A stretch of 64,000 nucleotides of DNA from CAWIUB01 sp963839995 (lineage in GTDB: Bacteria; Actinomycetota; Actinomycetes; Mycobacteriales; Jatrophihabitantaceae). The notes under the pieces were generated by a model. The model was not told the origin of the DNA, ran no database searches, and saw only the letters and a program-made list of their open reading frames with translations. Numbering within the stretch: position 1 is the first letter of the stretch; each line of letters begins with the position of its first letter. Location of the stretch: positions 124,001 to 188,000 of the forward strand of contig CAWIXH010000001.1 of NCBI GenBank assembly GCA_963839995.1, written 5' to 3'. The position numbers and the translations under genes are program-made. This document shows positions 1 to 8,719 of this stretch, piece by piece.

Positions 1-1
1 A

Positions 2-139
2 GCCATAGGCAAGGTGACGGGCGACCGCAGCACCGAAGCCGAGGGCAAGGTTGACCAGTCGAAGGCAGATCTGAAGGACGCGGCCGAGAAGGTCAAGGAC
101 GCCTTCAATCAAAGATATTACACCGGTGATCTAACATAA
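2..139 (+). CDS. CsbD-like stress protein, 3' part only
   Basis: The open frame entering from the left edge reads AIGKVTGDRSTEAEGKVDQS, then a Lys/Asp/Ala-rich helix ending KVKDAF. This is the usual middle and end of CsbD-family proteins, small hydrophilic general-stress proteins of unknown biochemical role. The start lies outside the window. CsbD proteins normally stop just after the KDAF stretch. Here about ten atypical residues (NQRYYTGDLT) follow before TAA, exactly where base composition switches to the G/T-poor sequence downstream. The natural C-terminus was therefore probably replaced. The family call is good; the exact end is doubtful. Confidence 0.6.
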   Translation, partial: AIGKVTGDRSTEAEGKVDQSKADLKDAAEKVKDAFNQRYYTGDLT

Positions 140-1100
140 AAGAAACAGCACGCCATAAAAAAACACAACATAAAAAAAAAAAAGAGAACCCCTAGCCCCA
201 GAAAGCTCACAATACCCCAACCCACGCAAAAAAGAACAATTAACAGAGCCTAAAACACTTATAACCTCACTAACAAAAAATAAAAAACCTGATACCCCAA
301 ACACACAACTAAAAGAACAAAAAATACCCCCGCCCCCAACAAAACCAAAGCACCCCCCCACACAACCCACCACACTACCACCCCTCGGAAAAAACGACCA
401 CCAAACCCAACACCAAACTTTCCCCAAAACAAAAAACATATACAATCTCCGTCGACCCATATCCTACCACAAACATCAGTACCGACCTTTCCAATACCAC
501 AATTAAACACGTACGATACTACAGCAAGACCTCCTCCCCTAAAAACAAATCTAGAACCCAATTAAACCCGACAAACCCCAATAGTCCGAACTGAGAACAA
601 CGCCTCAAAAACATTAAAAAAAAAAAAAATTTAACAGTCCCGACCCATAGAGAAAATAATAAAATGAAAAAAATAAAAAAAAGAACTGAAAAAGAAAAAA
701 AACCCAATACAGAAATCGGCGCCTCGGGAAAACGTTCCGACCCACTGCAACAAAACACTTGAGCAGCACCACTACACCCAATAAAACGGACAAAACACAA
801 AGATCCCTAAAAACGCGCCGCAAAGTACAAGCCTTATAAACGAGTTCAGTCATAACGGCATCACCAAATAAAAGCAAGAGTAATCGCAGACCCACTAGCC
901 CCTTAACCCATCAGCCAATGAACTCGTCTTGACCGGCTCATACTCAACGCGGCCCCGCCGAAACTTAAAACCAACCTCTGAATGTCTTCTACGTACAATA
1001 TCACCCACACTCTATGACGGACGCCGATAACCCTAAACCTGCAGCGCCCCGCCACCTCGGTAACAGAGCGGTCGCCCGCCCCGCCCCGCCCGTTCCCTCA
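105..1100. other. Extremely G/T-poor, A/C-rich stretch without credible genes
   Basis: The plus strand is almost only A and C. In 141-200 I count 6 G and 3 T in 60 bases, and in 301-360 3 G and 2 T. Runs of A and of C are common. The bias weakens gradually from about 900 and the sequence is ordinary by about 1.5 kb. Open frames on the minus strand here encode low-complexity Phe/Gly/Val/Trp strings and are composition artefacts. I see no RNA gene or coding region. Confidence 0.8.
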
Positions 1101-1501
1101 CCACCCCGGACTTGACGGGCCCTCCCCCCCTCTTAAAAAACGGAACAACTCAATCGCCAAGCGAGCACTTTGCGGCCACCCATCCACCCCCCACCGCCTC
1201 CCCAAACCACGGCCACCTCGGCCCAACAGTTTCCTCGACGAATTATCCGTGCAGCGATTCTTCCGGCGCTGCCTGGCTCGACGGTCGCCAATACTCGACT
1301 CAGGCCCTCATAGCTGTAGGTGTCTTCTCCCTTATAGTGGACTATCGTTGCTATCGACATCAGTGGATCTCAACACTCGAGCGGCCATCCTCTCCAACCG
1401 GGGAAATCTCCCGCAGCCACGCAACCCCACCCTCCTACGACGCCACGACCCACTCCGGGTCATCTCCACTGCGAATGCACTAACGGATCAGCCAACCCCA
1501 G

Positions 1502-1537
1502 GCAGTGCCGGGGCTCGTCGTGGTGCCCCGGCACTGC
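1502..1537 (-). terminator. Strong hairpin downstream of the MFS gene
   Basis: A perfect 12-bp inverted repeat (GCAGTGCCGGGG, with its complement at 1526-1537) encloses a 12-base loop. It lies about 90 bp beyond the stop codon of the minus-strand transporter and fits a GC-rich actinobacterial terminator. No T-run follows, so termination is inferred from position and stem strength only. Confidence 0.5.
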
Positions 1538-1627
1538 GCACGGCGCAATTGCCGGAACTGCCGCCGCCACCAGCAGGGAATCCGGCCGCCCTTGGATGGG
1601 CTCACGCATACCCTGACCGCACCCTGT

Positions 1628-2989
1628 TCATCGACGCGCACCCGCCTTAGTCAGTTGCCGCGCCGCGGCCGACGCGTTCTTGACGTCATGCGGGTAGGTG
1701 CGGACTGCGACGAGCGCCAGCCCGCCGGCGGCCAGCAGCGGCACGATGGACACCAGGAATGCCGCTCGCAGGCCCGCGTGCCCGCCGCCGGCCAGCGTGT
1801 CGCTGAGCCAGCCGAACAGCAGCGGTGCACCCGACTCGGCGGCTGCGCACAAAACGCTCCGCACCCCTTCGCCGCGTCCCCACAGCCGCGGGTGCAGGAT
1901 GTCCAGCCGGGCAGCGTCGGCCGGTGGGTTGAGCGTGCCGATCGCCCAGGCCGCCAGGAACAGCAGCGGGATCGCGATCGCGAGTAACGACGTGAGTAGC
2001 GCGGGCACGAACACGACGGCGGCGATCAGCACCTCGACTGCTGCCACCAGCGGACGGGCGGCGACCACGCCGTGGTCGTGTAGCCGGTCGGCGATCCGCC
2101 CGCCGGTGAGCACGCCACCGAGCGCCCCCGCGCCGAGCAGGACGACGAGATTCGTGGCTACCGACTGCCCGAGGCCGTATTGGTCGCGTGCGTAGGTCAC
2201 CGCGAACGTGCGGATCCCGGCAAAGAAGAAGTAGCCCAATGCGCCCGCCACGATCAGGATCAGATTCGTCTTGATTCGCAAGACGTAGCGCACCACCGTC
2301 CACAGCGGGAGCGCTGCGGGATCGCCGCCAGCTGCCGAACCTGCCGACGTGTCGTCGCCGTCTCCCCGCTCCGGCTCGGGCAAGCGCCATAGCAACCAGG
2401 CGAGCCCCAGGGCCGGCATCGCGAGCACCACGAACGCTGCCCGCCACGAGATAGCCGCCAGGTCTCCGGATACCACGAATCCGAACCCGGTCCCCATGAG
2501 CTCGCCGGCCAGCACCAGTCCGTAGATGCGCGCCAGGCGCTGCGCTGGAAACGAGTCGCCGAGCAAGCTGGCCACCCCGGGGCCTGCTGCCGCGGTGAGC
2601 ACCCCGAGCAGTACGCGGATCACGAGCAGCGCGGGAAACGACCACGCCAGCGCGGACGCCGCCGTTGCCCCGGCCCACGTGAGGGCGGCCACCGCGAGCA
2701 GCCGGGTGCGCGGCACGCGGTCGACCAGCACCCCGACCGGCAATGTCGCCACAGCACCAGCAATCGTCGTGATACTCGCGAGCAGCCCCAACTCCGCGTT
2801 GCCGATGTGCAACGAGGATTTCAGTTCCGGTGCCACCGCTCCGATCGACGCCGTGTCGGCGCTCACCAGTCCCAGCGTCAACGCCAACACCACGACGACG
2901 TGCCCGCCGCCGACCCACCGACCCGCCCGTCCAGCCACTCCACCAGCCGCACGTCCCGGTAGTACCCGCCGATCGCGACGCTCTCCCAC
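1628..2989 (-). CDS. MFS transporter
   Basis: The product is a major facilitator superfamily permease of about 453 residues with twelve predicted membrane segments. The substrate is unknown, and a drug or metabolite exporter is most likely. The loop after helix 2 carries GVLVDRVPRTRLL, the MFS signature. Helix-rich blocks follow (ASIGAVAPELKSSL near the start, GALGYFFFAGIRTFAVTYA in the middle). The frame stays open upstream to 3148, but those residues are polar and low-complexity and would overlap the divergent gene. I therefore chose the GTG at 2987-2989. The gene is divergent from the small membrane gene at 3032, which leaves only about 40 bp for two promoters. The start is moderately certain, the family very certain. 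Confidence 0.82.
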   Translation of the reverse strand: MGERRDRRVLPGRAAGGVAGRAGRWVGGGHVVVVLALTLGLVSADTASIGAVAPELKSSLHIGNAELGLLASITTIAGAVATLPVGVLVDRVPRTRLLAVAALTWAGATAASALAWSFPALLVIRVLLGVLTAAAGPGVASLLGDSFPAQRLARIYGLVLAGELMGTGFGFVVSGDLAAISWRAAFVVLAMPALGLAWLLWRLPEPERGDGDDTSAGSAAGGDPAALPLWTVVRYVLRIKTNLILIVAGALGYFFFAGIRTFAVTYARDQYGLGQSVATNLVVLLGAGALGGVLTGGRIADRLHDHGVVAARPLVAAVEVLIAAVVFVPALLTSLLAIAIPLLFLAAWAIGTLNPPADAARLDILHPRLWGRGEGVRSVLCAAAESGAPLLFGWLSDTLAGGGHAGLRAAFLVSIVPLLAAGGLALVAVRTYPHDVKNASAAARQLTKAGARR

Positions 2990-3031
2990 GCATGTCGTTA
3001 GACCGGACCGTGCGGTGGGTACATCCCGATC

Positions 3032-3277
3032 ATGACCTGGACAACGCGATCCCGAAGGCCGGTGCCTCGCGGTGCGATAGCGAGGGTCATCGTGCTGTTG
3101 CTCGTGGTCTGGCTCGTGATCGGTGCGATCGCTGCGGGTCAGCGGCACTACTACAGCGGTTCGACGACGAACTGCGCGAAGGTCGGGACGGTCACCGTCA
3201 CCATCCTCGCCGGCCCGCTCAACTACCTGGGCGCCAACCCGAAGATCTCGTGCGAGGTCCCGCAGCCCAGCAAGTAA
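3032..3277 (+). CDS. Small single-pass membrane protein
   Basis: The 81-residue product has a basic N-terminus, one hydrophobic helix (about residues 16-36, VIVLLLVVWLVIGAIAAGQ), and a short extracytoplasmic tail with two cysteines (NCAKVG and ISCEVP) that could form a disulfide. I recognise no named family, although small proteins of this build are common in actinobacteria. It stands just upstream of the DUF6131 and FAD dehydrogenase genes on the same strand, 71 bp before the first, and may be cotranscribed with them. Function unknown. Confidence 0.6.
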   Translation: MTWTTRSRRPVPRGAIARVIVLLLVVWLVIGAIAAGQRHYYSGSTTNCAKVGTVTVTILAGPLNYLGANPKISCEVPQPSK

Positions 3278-3348
3278 CCACGCTGCCCAACCGGGGTCCT
3301 GTCGACGCTCGGCAGCCCTTCAGCGCGGACGAGAGGAGGAGAACACAC

Positions 3349-3504
3349 ATGATCGTCCTCGGCATCATCCTGTTGATCGTCGGCTTCCTGACGAAGGTCG
3401 CCATCGTCTGGACGCTCGGCATCATCGCGCTCGTGGTCGGCGCAGTACTGGCTATTGCCGGTGCCAGCGGGCGCGCGATCGGCGGCCGGGCCCACTATTG
3501 GTGA
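3349..3504 (+). CDS. DUF6131-like tiny membrane protein
   Basis: The 51-residue, almost wholly hydrophobic protein has two short helices (MIVLGIILLIVGFL and IIALVVGAVLAIAG) and ends in a basic GGRAHYW tail. This matches the DUF6131 family of actinobacterial membrane miniproteins of unknown function. The GAGGAGG-like ribosome site at 3331-3341 lies just before ATG 3349. Its TGA stop overlaps the GTG start of the dehydrogenase (GTGA at 3501-3504), so the two are probably translationally coupled. Confidence 0.7.
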   Translation: MIVLGIILLIVGFLTKVAIVWTLGIIALVVGAVLAIAGASGRAIGGRAHYW

Positions 3505-6500
3505 GCACCCCAACGCGCCGTGAGCTGCCGTCGAAGTCGGCCGATCTTGCCGGCTTCGACGGCCACGCCTTAGAGCGGGCGTTGCGTGACCGGGTCGACG
3601 GAGAGGTGCGCTTCGACGTCGGCTCGCGCGCGGCCTATTCCACTGATGCGTCCAACTTCCGGCAAGTGCCGATTGGCGTGGTCGTGCCGCGCAACGTGGA
3701 CGCGGCCGTGACCGCAGTCGCCGTCTGCCGCCGCCACGACGTGCCCGTGCTGTCCCGGGGCGGCGGCACCAGCCTCGCCGGGCAATGCACCAACACCGCC
3801 GTGGTGCTCGACTGGTCGAAGTACTGTCACCGGCTGGTTTCCGTTGATCCTGACGCGCGGACCTGCATCGTCGAGCCGGGGATCGTGCTGGACGAGCTGA
3901 ACCGCCAGCTGGGCGTCCACGGACTGCGCTACGGGCCGGAGCCCGCGACGCACCCCAACTGCACACTCGGCGGGATGATCGGCAACAACTCGTGCGGCGC
4001 CACGGCCCAAAGCACCGGCAAGGTCGTCGACAACATCGCCCGGCTCGAGGTGTTGCTGTACGACGGCACACGGTTCTGGTGCGGTGAGACGGGCGACGAG
4101 GACTACGCCGAGATCGAGCGCCACGGCGACCGACGCGCCGCCGTGTACCGCCAGCTGCGGCGACTGCGCGACCGGTACGCGGACGAGATCCGGCGGCGCT
4201 ATCCGGACATCCCGCGACGGGTGTCCGGCTACAACCTCGACTCGCTATTGCCGGAGAAGCGGTTCGACGTCGCGGGCGCCCTGGTGGGCAGCGAGTCCAC
4301 GCTGGTGACCGTGCTGCGCGCCGAGCTCGAGCTCGTCCCGGTCGTGAAGGAACGGACGTTGGTGGTGCTCGGCTTCCGCGACATCATGGCTGCGGCCGAC
4401 GCCGTTCCGGCCGTACTGCCACACCAGCCGATCGCGCTGGAGGGCGTCGACCACCGGCTGATCCACGACGAGCACGTCAAGCACATCAACCAGCAAGCGT
4501 TGCGGGAACTGCCGGAAGGCACCGGTTTCCTGATGGTCCAGTTCGGAGCGGACACCCACGAGGACGCCGACGCCGCCGCACAACGCCTCCTCGACGCGCT
4601 GCACGAGTCCGACCACGAACCGAATGTGGGCTTCCTCGACGAGCCGGCCCTCGAGGACGAGCTCTGGCAGGTCCGCGAGGCCGGGCTCGGTGCCACCGCA
4701 CACGTTCCGGGCCACCGCGACACGTTCGAAGGCTGGGAGGACTCCGCCGTCGCCCCCGATCGGCTCGGCGACTACCTGCGGGACCTGGAGAAGCTCTACG
4801 AACAGTTCGGCTACGCCGAAGACACCGCGCCCAGCCTGTACGGCCACTTCGGGCAAGGCTGCGTACACACCCGCATCCCGTTCGACCTGTACACCGCGGA
4901 CGGGGTTGCCACGTACCGCCGCTTCATGGAACGCGCCGCGGACCTGGTCGCCTCGTACGGCGGATCGTTCTCCGGCGAGCACGGCGACGGGCAGTCACGC
5001 GGCGAACTGCTGCCCCGCATGTTCGGCGACCAGATCATGCGCGCCTTCGGCGAACTCAAAGCGATCTTCGATCCCCAGGAACGGATGAACCCCGGCAAGG
5101 TCGTCGCGCCGTACCGCCTGGACGAGAACCTGCGCCTGGGCGGGCGATGGTCGCCGGCGGACCTCGGCCGGCTGCACTTCGCCTATCCGCACGACGGCGG
5201 CTCGTTCGTCGACGCCGCGAACCGATGCGCCGGCGTGGGGAAATGCCGCCAGTTGGAGCATCCGAACGGCGCCGTCATGTGCCCCAGCTACCAGGCCACC
5301 CGCGAGGAGGAGCACTCGACCCGCGGCCGGGCACGGCTGCTGTTCGAGATGCTCGACGGGCACGGCGACGGTCCGGTGCGCGACGGCTGGCGCTCTACGG
5401 CCGTGCGCGACGCCCTCGACCTTTGCCTGGCCTGCAAGGGCTGCAAGACCGACTGCCCTGTCAACGTGGACATGGCGACGTACAAGGCTGAGTTCCTCGC
5501 CCATCATTACGGCGGCCGGCTGCGCCCACGCAGCCACTACGCGCTGGGCTGGCTGCCCGTGCTCGCGGCCGCGGTTGGCCGTAGCCGGGGCGCCGCCGCA
5601 GTCAACGCCGCCACACACGCGCCGGTGCTGCCCGGCCTGCTCACCAGGATGGCCGGGCTCGAGTCGCGAGAAATCCCGTTGTTCGCAGGGGAAACCCTGC
5701 AACGGTGGTGGGCCCGCCGCCCGGCGGCACCGCCCGGCCCGAACGGTACCGTGCTGCTATGGCCGGACACGTTCACCAACTACTTCCATCCGCACATCGG
5801 CCAGGCAGCTGTCCAGCTGTTCGAAACGGCCGGCTGGCAGGTGGACATCCCTCGTGAGCCGCTGTGTTGCGGGCTGACCTGGATCTCGACCGGGCAGCTC
5901 GGCACCGCAAAGCAGCTGCTGCGCCGTACGAGCGCCCGGCTGGCCGACCACGTCCGAGCCGGCGGCCTGGTCGTCGGTCTGGAGCCCAGCTGCACGGCGG
6001 TGTTTCGCTCCGACGCGCCAGAGTTGCTGCCGGACGACCACGACATCGCCCGGCTGTGCGATCAGACGGTCACCCTCGCCGAGTTGCTGCTCGACCACAC
6101 ACCCGGTTGGGTGCCACCTCGGGTACCCGGCGAGCTGCGCGCGCTCGCCCAGGTGCACTGCCACCAACACGCCATCATGGGGTGGGACAAGGATCAGCAA
6201 CTGCTCGCCGCGGCCGGCGTGTCCGTGGAGCGGTTGGACTCGGGCTGCTGCGGACTGGCCGGCAACTTCGGTTTCGAACGCGGCCATCTCGACGTCAGCA
6301 AGGCCTGCGCCGAGCAGGTGCTGCTTCCCGCCGTGCGCGATGCCGACGACCGGACAGTGCTGCTGGCCGACGGGTTCAGCTGCCGGACCCAGATCCACGA
6401 GCTGGCCGGCTGCGGTCGCGAGGCCGTGCACCTCGCCGAACTGCTCGCGGCGTCGTCCGGCCAGGTGACGTCGCCGGTCGAACGCGCCCTGGCGCGCCGC

Positions 6501-6611
6501 CCGGCCGAGCCGCCGAGCTGGGCCAAGGGCACGGCGGCCGTGGCCGCCGCCGCCGCGGGCGGCTCCCTCGCCGGGTGGCTCGCGCGCACGTTGTTCAGGT
6601 ACCGCCGATGA
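3501..6611 (+). CDS. FAD-linked oxidase / Fe-S dehydrogenase (YdiJ-like)
   Basis: The 1036-residue fusion has an N-terminal FAD-binding domain (flavin loop LSRGGGTSLAGQC near residue 90) and a FAD-oxidase C-terminal domain (SGEHGDGQSRGELLPR). A ferredoxin-like segment follows with two cysteine sets (CAGVGKC...CP and CLACKGCKTDCP). It ends in a CCG-type domain with EPLCCGLTW and SGCCGLAGNFGF. This order matches the D-lactate/D-2-hydroxyglutarate dehydrogenase relatives of E. coli YdiJ, which oxidise D-2-hydroxy acids and pass electrons through Fe-S clusters, probably at the membrane. An alanine-rich hydrophobic C-terminal helix could help anchor it. The GTG start overlaps the preceding stop; longer upstream frames cover other genes. 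The exact substrate is unknown. Confidence 0.88.
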   Translation: MSTPTRRELPSKSADLAGFDGHALERALRDRVDGEVRFDVGSRAAYSTDASNFRQVPIGVVVPRNVDAAVTAVAVCRRHDVPVLSRGGGTSLAGQCTNTAVVLDWSKYCHRLVSVDPDARTCIVEPGIVLDELNRQLGVHGLRYGPEPATHPNCTLGGMIGNNSCGATAQSTGKVVDNIARLEVLLYDGTRFWCGETGDEDYAEIERHGDRRAAVYRQLRRLRDRYADEIRRRYPDIPRRVSGYNLDSLLPEKRFDVAGALVGSESTLVTVLRAELELVPVVKERTLVVLGFRDIMAAADAVPAVLPHQPIALEGVDHRLIHDEHVKHINQQALRELPEGTGFLMVQFGADTHEDADAAAQRLLDALHESDHEPNVGFLDEPALEDELWQVREAGLGATAHVPGHRDTFEGWEDSAVAPDRLGDYLRDLEKLYEQFGYAEDTAPSLYGHFGQGCVHTRIPFDLYTADGVATYRRFMERAADLVASYGGSFSGEHGDGQSRGELLPRMFGDQIMRAFGELKAIFDPQERMNPGKVVAPYRLDENLRLGGRWSPADLGRLHFAYPHDGGSFVDAANRCAGVGKCRQLEHPNGAVMCPSYQATREEEHSTRGRARLLFEMLDGHGDGPVRDGWRSTAVRDALDLCLACKGCKTDCPVNVDMATYKAEFLAHHYGGRLRPRSHYALGWLPVLAAAVGRSRGAAAVNAATHAPVLPGLLTRMAGLESREIPLFAGETLQRWWARRPAAPPGPNGTVLLWPDTFTNYFHPHIGQAAVQLFETAGWQVDIPREPLCCGLTWISTGQLGTAKQLLRRTSARLADHVRAGGLVVGLEPSCTAVFRSDAPELLPDDHDIARLCDQTVTLAELLLDHTPGWVPPRVPGELRALAQVHCHQHAIMGWDKDQQLLAAAGVSVERLDSGCCGLAGNFGFERGHLDVSKACAEQVLLPAVRDADDRTVLLADGFSCRTQIHELAGCGREAVHLAELLAASSGQVTSPVERALARRPAEPPSWAKGTAAVAAAAAGGSLAGWLARTLFRYRR

Positions 6612-6712
6612 CCCCGGCGCGACGCGATGGTGATACTCGTCGCAGACGACCAGCTCGGACGCTCGGTCACCCTCAGCTGCTGTCGTGTCGAGATCGTCGA
6701 AGGGATGCCCCG

Positions 6713-7111
6713 ATGAGCGCACCGGATCAGCCAGCCGGCGATAGCGTCGAACTTCGGGTACCCGCCGACGTCAGCTACGTCTCGGTCCTGCGAACCGTCA
6801 CCGCGGCACTGGCGGCGCGGTGCGAGCTGACCTTGGACGAGATCGAGGATCTCCGCATCGCGGTAGACGAAGCGTGCGCGCTCCTCTTGCCACATGCGAG
6901 CGCAGCGAGCGTCCTGCACACGCGTTACTCGCTGACCACGGGCTGCCTCGAAGTCGTCGCCAGGGTGGCAGCGACCGGCGACACCGAGATCGACCGCAGC
7001 GGCTTCGCCTGGACCCTCCTGCAGGCGCTCGCCACATCTGTCACCGTGTCCAAGGACGACGGCGATCTTGCCATCGCGCTGGTGAAGCAGCGCGAGGCAT
7101 CGGCGACGTGA
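6713..7111 (+). CDS. Anti-sigma factor, RsbW/SpoIIAB-type kinase
   Basis: The 132-residue protein has a GHKL-type ATPase fold. The N-box region reads DLRIAVDEACALLL (about residues 46-59), as in actinobacterial anti-sigma factors that bind SigF/SigB-like sigma factors and phosphorylate anti-anti-sigma partners. ATG 6713 is chosen because upstream sequence in this frame overlaps the dehydrogenase. Its TGA (7109-7111) overlaps the GTG start of the sigma gene, which strongly supports a cognate pair. No STAS-domain anti-anti-sigma gene is visible next to it. Confidence 0.85.
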   Translation: MSAPDQPAGDSVELRVPADVSYVSVLRTVTAALAARCELTLDEIEDLRIAVDEACALLLPHASAASVLHTRYSLTTGCLEVVARVAATGDTEIDRSGFAWTLLQALATSVTVSKDDGDLAIALVKQREASAT

Positions 7112-7914
7112 GCCAACCGCAACGACCGCGTCGGCGCGTCCGCGACCCTGATGCGGTCGACGACCCGTCCCGGCTGCTGCGGCAGCTGCATCAACTCTCC
7201 GCCGGCGACCCGCGGCGCAGCCAGCTGCGCGACCAGCTCGTCGAGCTGCACCTGCCGCTGGTCGAGTACCTGGCGCGCCGGTTCACGGGGCGCAACGAAC
7301 CGCTCAGCGATCTGATCCAGGTCGGCGCCATCGGGCTGATCAAGGCCATCGACCGGTTCGATCCACACCGCGGGCTGGAGTTCTCGACCTACGCAACGCC
7401 GACGATCCTCGGTGAGATCAAACGACACTTCCGCGATACCGGCTGGCTGGTACACGTCCCGCGCCGTGCCCAAGAGCTGCAGACCACAATCACCCAGGCC
7501 CGCGCCGAGCTGAGCCAGGAACTCGCCCGGGCCCCCACCGTCCGCGAACTCGCCGACCGGATCGGCGTGCCTGAGGACGACATTGTCGAAGCCCTCGACG
7601 CGGCCCACGCCTACACCGGCGTCCCGCTCGAGGTGCTCTCCGAACCGGACACGCCAGCGGTCGAACACCCCCTGCTCGGCACCATTGACGAACGCTATGA
7701 ACAGGTAGAACGGCGCGCCGTATTGCGTCCCGCGATCGAGACCCTGCCCGCCACCGAACGCGAGGTCCTGCTCCTTCGGTTCGTTGCGAACCGCACACAG
7801 ACCGAGATCGCGGCCCTCATCGGCGTCTCACAAATGCAAGTCTCCCGGCTCGTTGCGCGCGGCCTGAACCGACTGCGCGATCGCCTCGGCGCCGACCAAC
7901 CACCTGTCGGCTGA
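7108..7914 (+). CDS. SigB/SigF-family RNA polymerase sigma factor
   Basis: The 268-residue group 3 sigma factor shows region 2 (DLIQVGAIGLIKAIDRFDP, then EFSTYATPTILGEIKRHFRD), region 3 (LARAPTVRELADRIGVPEDD) and a region 4 helix-turn-helix (TQTEIAALIGVSQMQVSRL). It directs RNA polymerase to stress-type promoters. It starts at GTG 7108 inside the end of the anti-sigma gene, so the two are coupled. Such sigma factors are usually held inactive by the partner kinase and often autoregulate. I could not identify a matching promoter with confidence. Confidence 0.9.
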   Translation: MSQPQRPRRRVRDPDAVDDPSRLLRQLHQLSAGDPRRSQLRDQLVELHLPLVEYLARRFTGRNEPLSDLIQVGAIGLIKAIDRFDPHRGLEFSTYATPTILGEIKRHFRDTGWLVHVPRRAQELQTTITQARAELSQELARAPTVRELADRIGVPEDDIVEALDAAHAYTGVPLEVLSEPDTPAVEHPLLGTIDERYEQVERRAVLRPAIETLPATEREVLLLRFVANRTQTEIAALIGVSQMQVSRLVARGLNRLRDRLGADQPPVG

Positions 7915-7955
7915 CCTCATCGGCCTGCTCGCGGGTGTTGCCTTCCTGCCCGCCG

Positions 7956-8333
7956 TTACACCTGGGTGACGGTGGTGTGGATCTTGCGGACGGCCATGAG
8001 CCGGCGGATGTGGGTGACATCGCTGGTCAGGATCGTATCGCCCGCGTTGGCCACCAGCGCGACGTGAGCGTCGATGACATCAGTGGTTCGGCTTCGCCCG
8101 AGCAGGTCCCCGATCCGTCGGCCGACGTCGTGGTCGAGCGCGTCGACGCCAACGCCGGTGAGCGTGCGGGCCAGGTTCGCTTGCCGCGAGCCGCTGCGCC
8201 AGACCTCGGCTACCGCAGCCGCGCTGGTGCGCACCGGGATGCGCTCGCGCTGGGCGATGCGCAGCAGCGCGCCGACCTGCCGCCCGGTGCGGTCGACGCC
8301 GATCAGCGCGCCAGCGTCGAGCACGAGGGTCAT
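7956..8333 (-). CDS. vapC: PIN-domain toxin, VapC-like
   Basis: The 125-residue PIN-domain ribonuclease begins MTLVLDAGALIGVDR. It has the acidic residues expected for metal binding (Asp in LVLDAG, Glu in AVAEVW, Asp in TTDVIDAHVAL, Asp in ILTSDVTHI). VapC toxins cleave RNA, often tRNA, and are neutralised by the upstream antitoxin. The start codon overlaps the antitoxin stop (ATGA at 8331-8335), the classic antitoxin-first arrangement. Convergent with the sigma gene. Confidence 0.85.
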   Translation of the reverse strand: MTLVLDAGALIGVDRTGRQVGALLRIAQRERIPVRTSAAAVAEVWRSGSRQANLARTLTGVGVDALDHDVGRRIGDLLGRSRTTDVIDAHVALVANAGDTILTSDVTHIRRLMAVRKIHTTVTQV

Positions 8334-8584
8334 CAGCCCGCCCGCCGTTGGGTGGTGCCACCGACGCCGAGGACCCGCGCCGCCGCGGCCAGCTCATCAT
8401 CGGTGAAGGCGCCGGCCTCGGCCTCCCATTCGTCGAGTGCGGCACCGAGCAATTCGTTGCGCAGGTGGTCGGCGGCGGCGTCGCTGAGCCACCGGGAGAC
8501 GCTCAGCCCGCGGCGGGCGGCAGCATCGCGCACCGCCTGTCCCAGGTCGGGATCCATTGTGACCGACAACCGATCCACTTTCAT
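8333..8584 (-). CDS. vapB: VapB-like antitoxin
   Basis: This is an 83-residue ribbon-helix-helix type protein. The N-terminal strand is MKVDRLSVTMDPDLG, the helices are AVRDAAARRGLSVSRWLSDA, and an acidic C-terminal toxin-binding tail (EWEAEAGAFTDDELAAAARV) follows. I prefer ATG 8584 to an upstream ATG at 8617 because the extra residues are atypical and overlap the palindromic operator. It is expected to repress its own operon by binding the palindromes just upstream. Confidence 0.78.
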   Translation of the reverse strand: MKVDRLSVTMDPDLGQAVRDAAARRGLSVSRWLSDAAADHLRNELLGAALDEWEAEAGAFTDDELAAAARVLGVGGTTQRRAG

Positions 8585-8586
8585 GC

Positions 8587-8619
8587 ATACGATCGTATCG
8601 CACATGGGCGTATGCATAC
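8587..8619. promoter_or_regulatory. Paired palindromes, likely VapB operator
   Basis: Two perfect palindromes, ATACGATCGTAT (8587-8598) and GTATGCATAC (8610-8619), lie directly upstream of the vapB start. They share the half-site GTAT/ATAC, and a further TGCATAC overlaps the start codon. Closely spaced palindromes over the promoter are the normal binding pattern for ribbon-helix-helix antitoxins. Function is inferred from position. Confidence 0.6.
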
Positions 8620-8719
8620 CTGGGGTTGCGGCGATCCGAGCCCGCCGAATGGTCGGCGTGTCAGCGAACCCCGAACCTTCCTGCGCCCATCACGCCACGG
8701 CGCATCTTCCGCACGAAGA

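Noticed and set aside
131..895. Minus-strand open frames in the A/C-rich start
   Set aside because: They translate to Phe/Gly/Val/Trp-rich low-complexity strings forced by base composition. No ribosome sites or recognisable domains.
3123..3500. Long N-terminal extension of the FAD dehydrogenase
   Set aside because: It overlaps two small membrane genes in other frames and has no family similarity. The GTG at 3501 overlaps the preceding stop and starts the recognisable domain.
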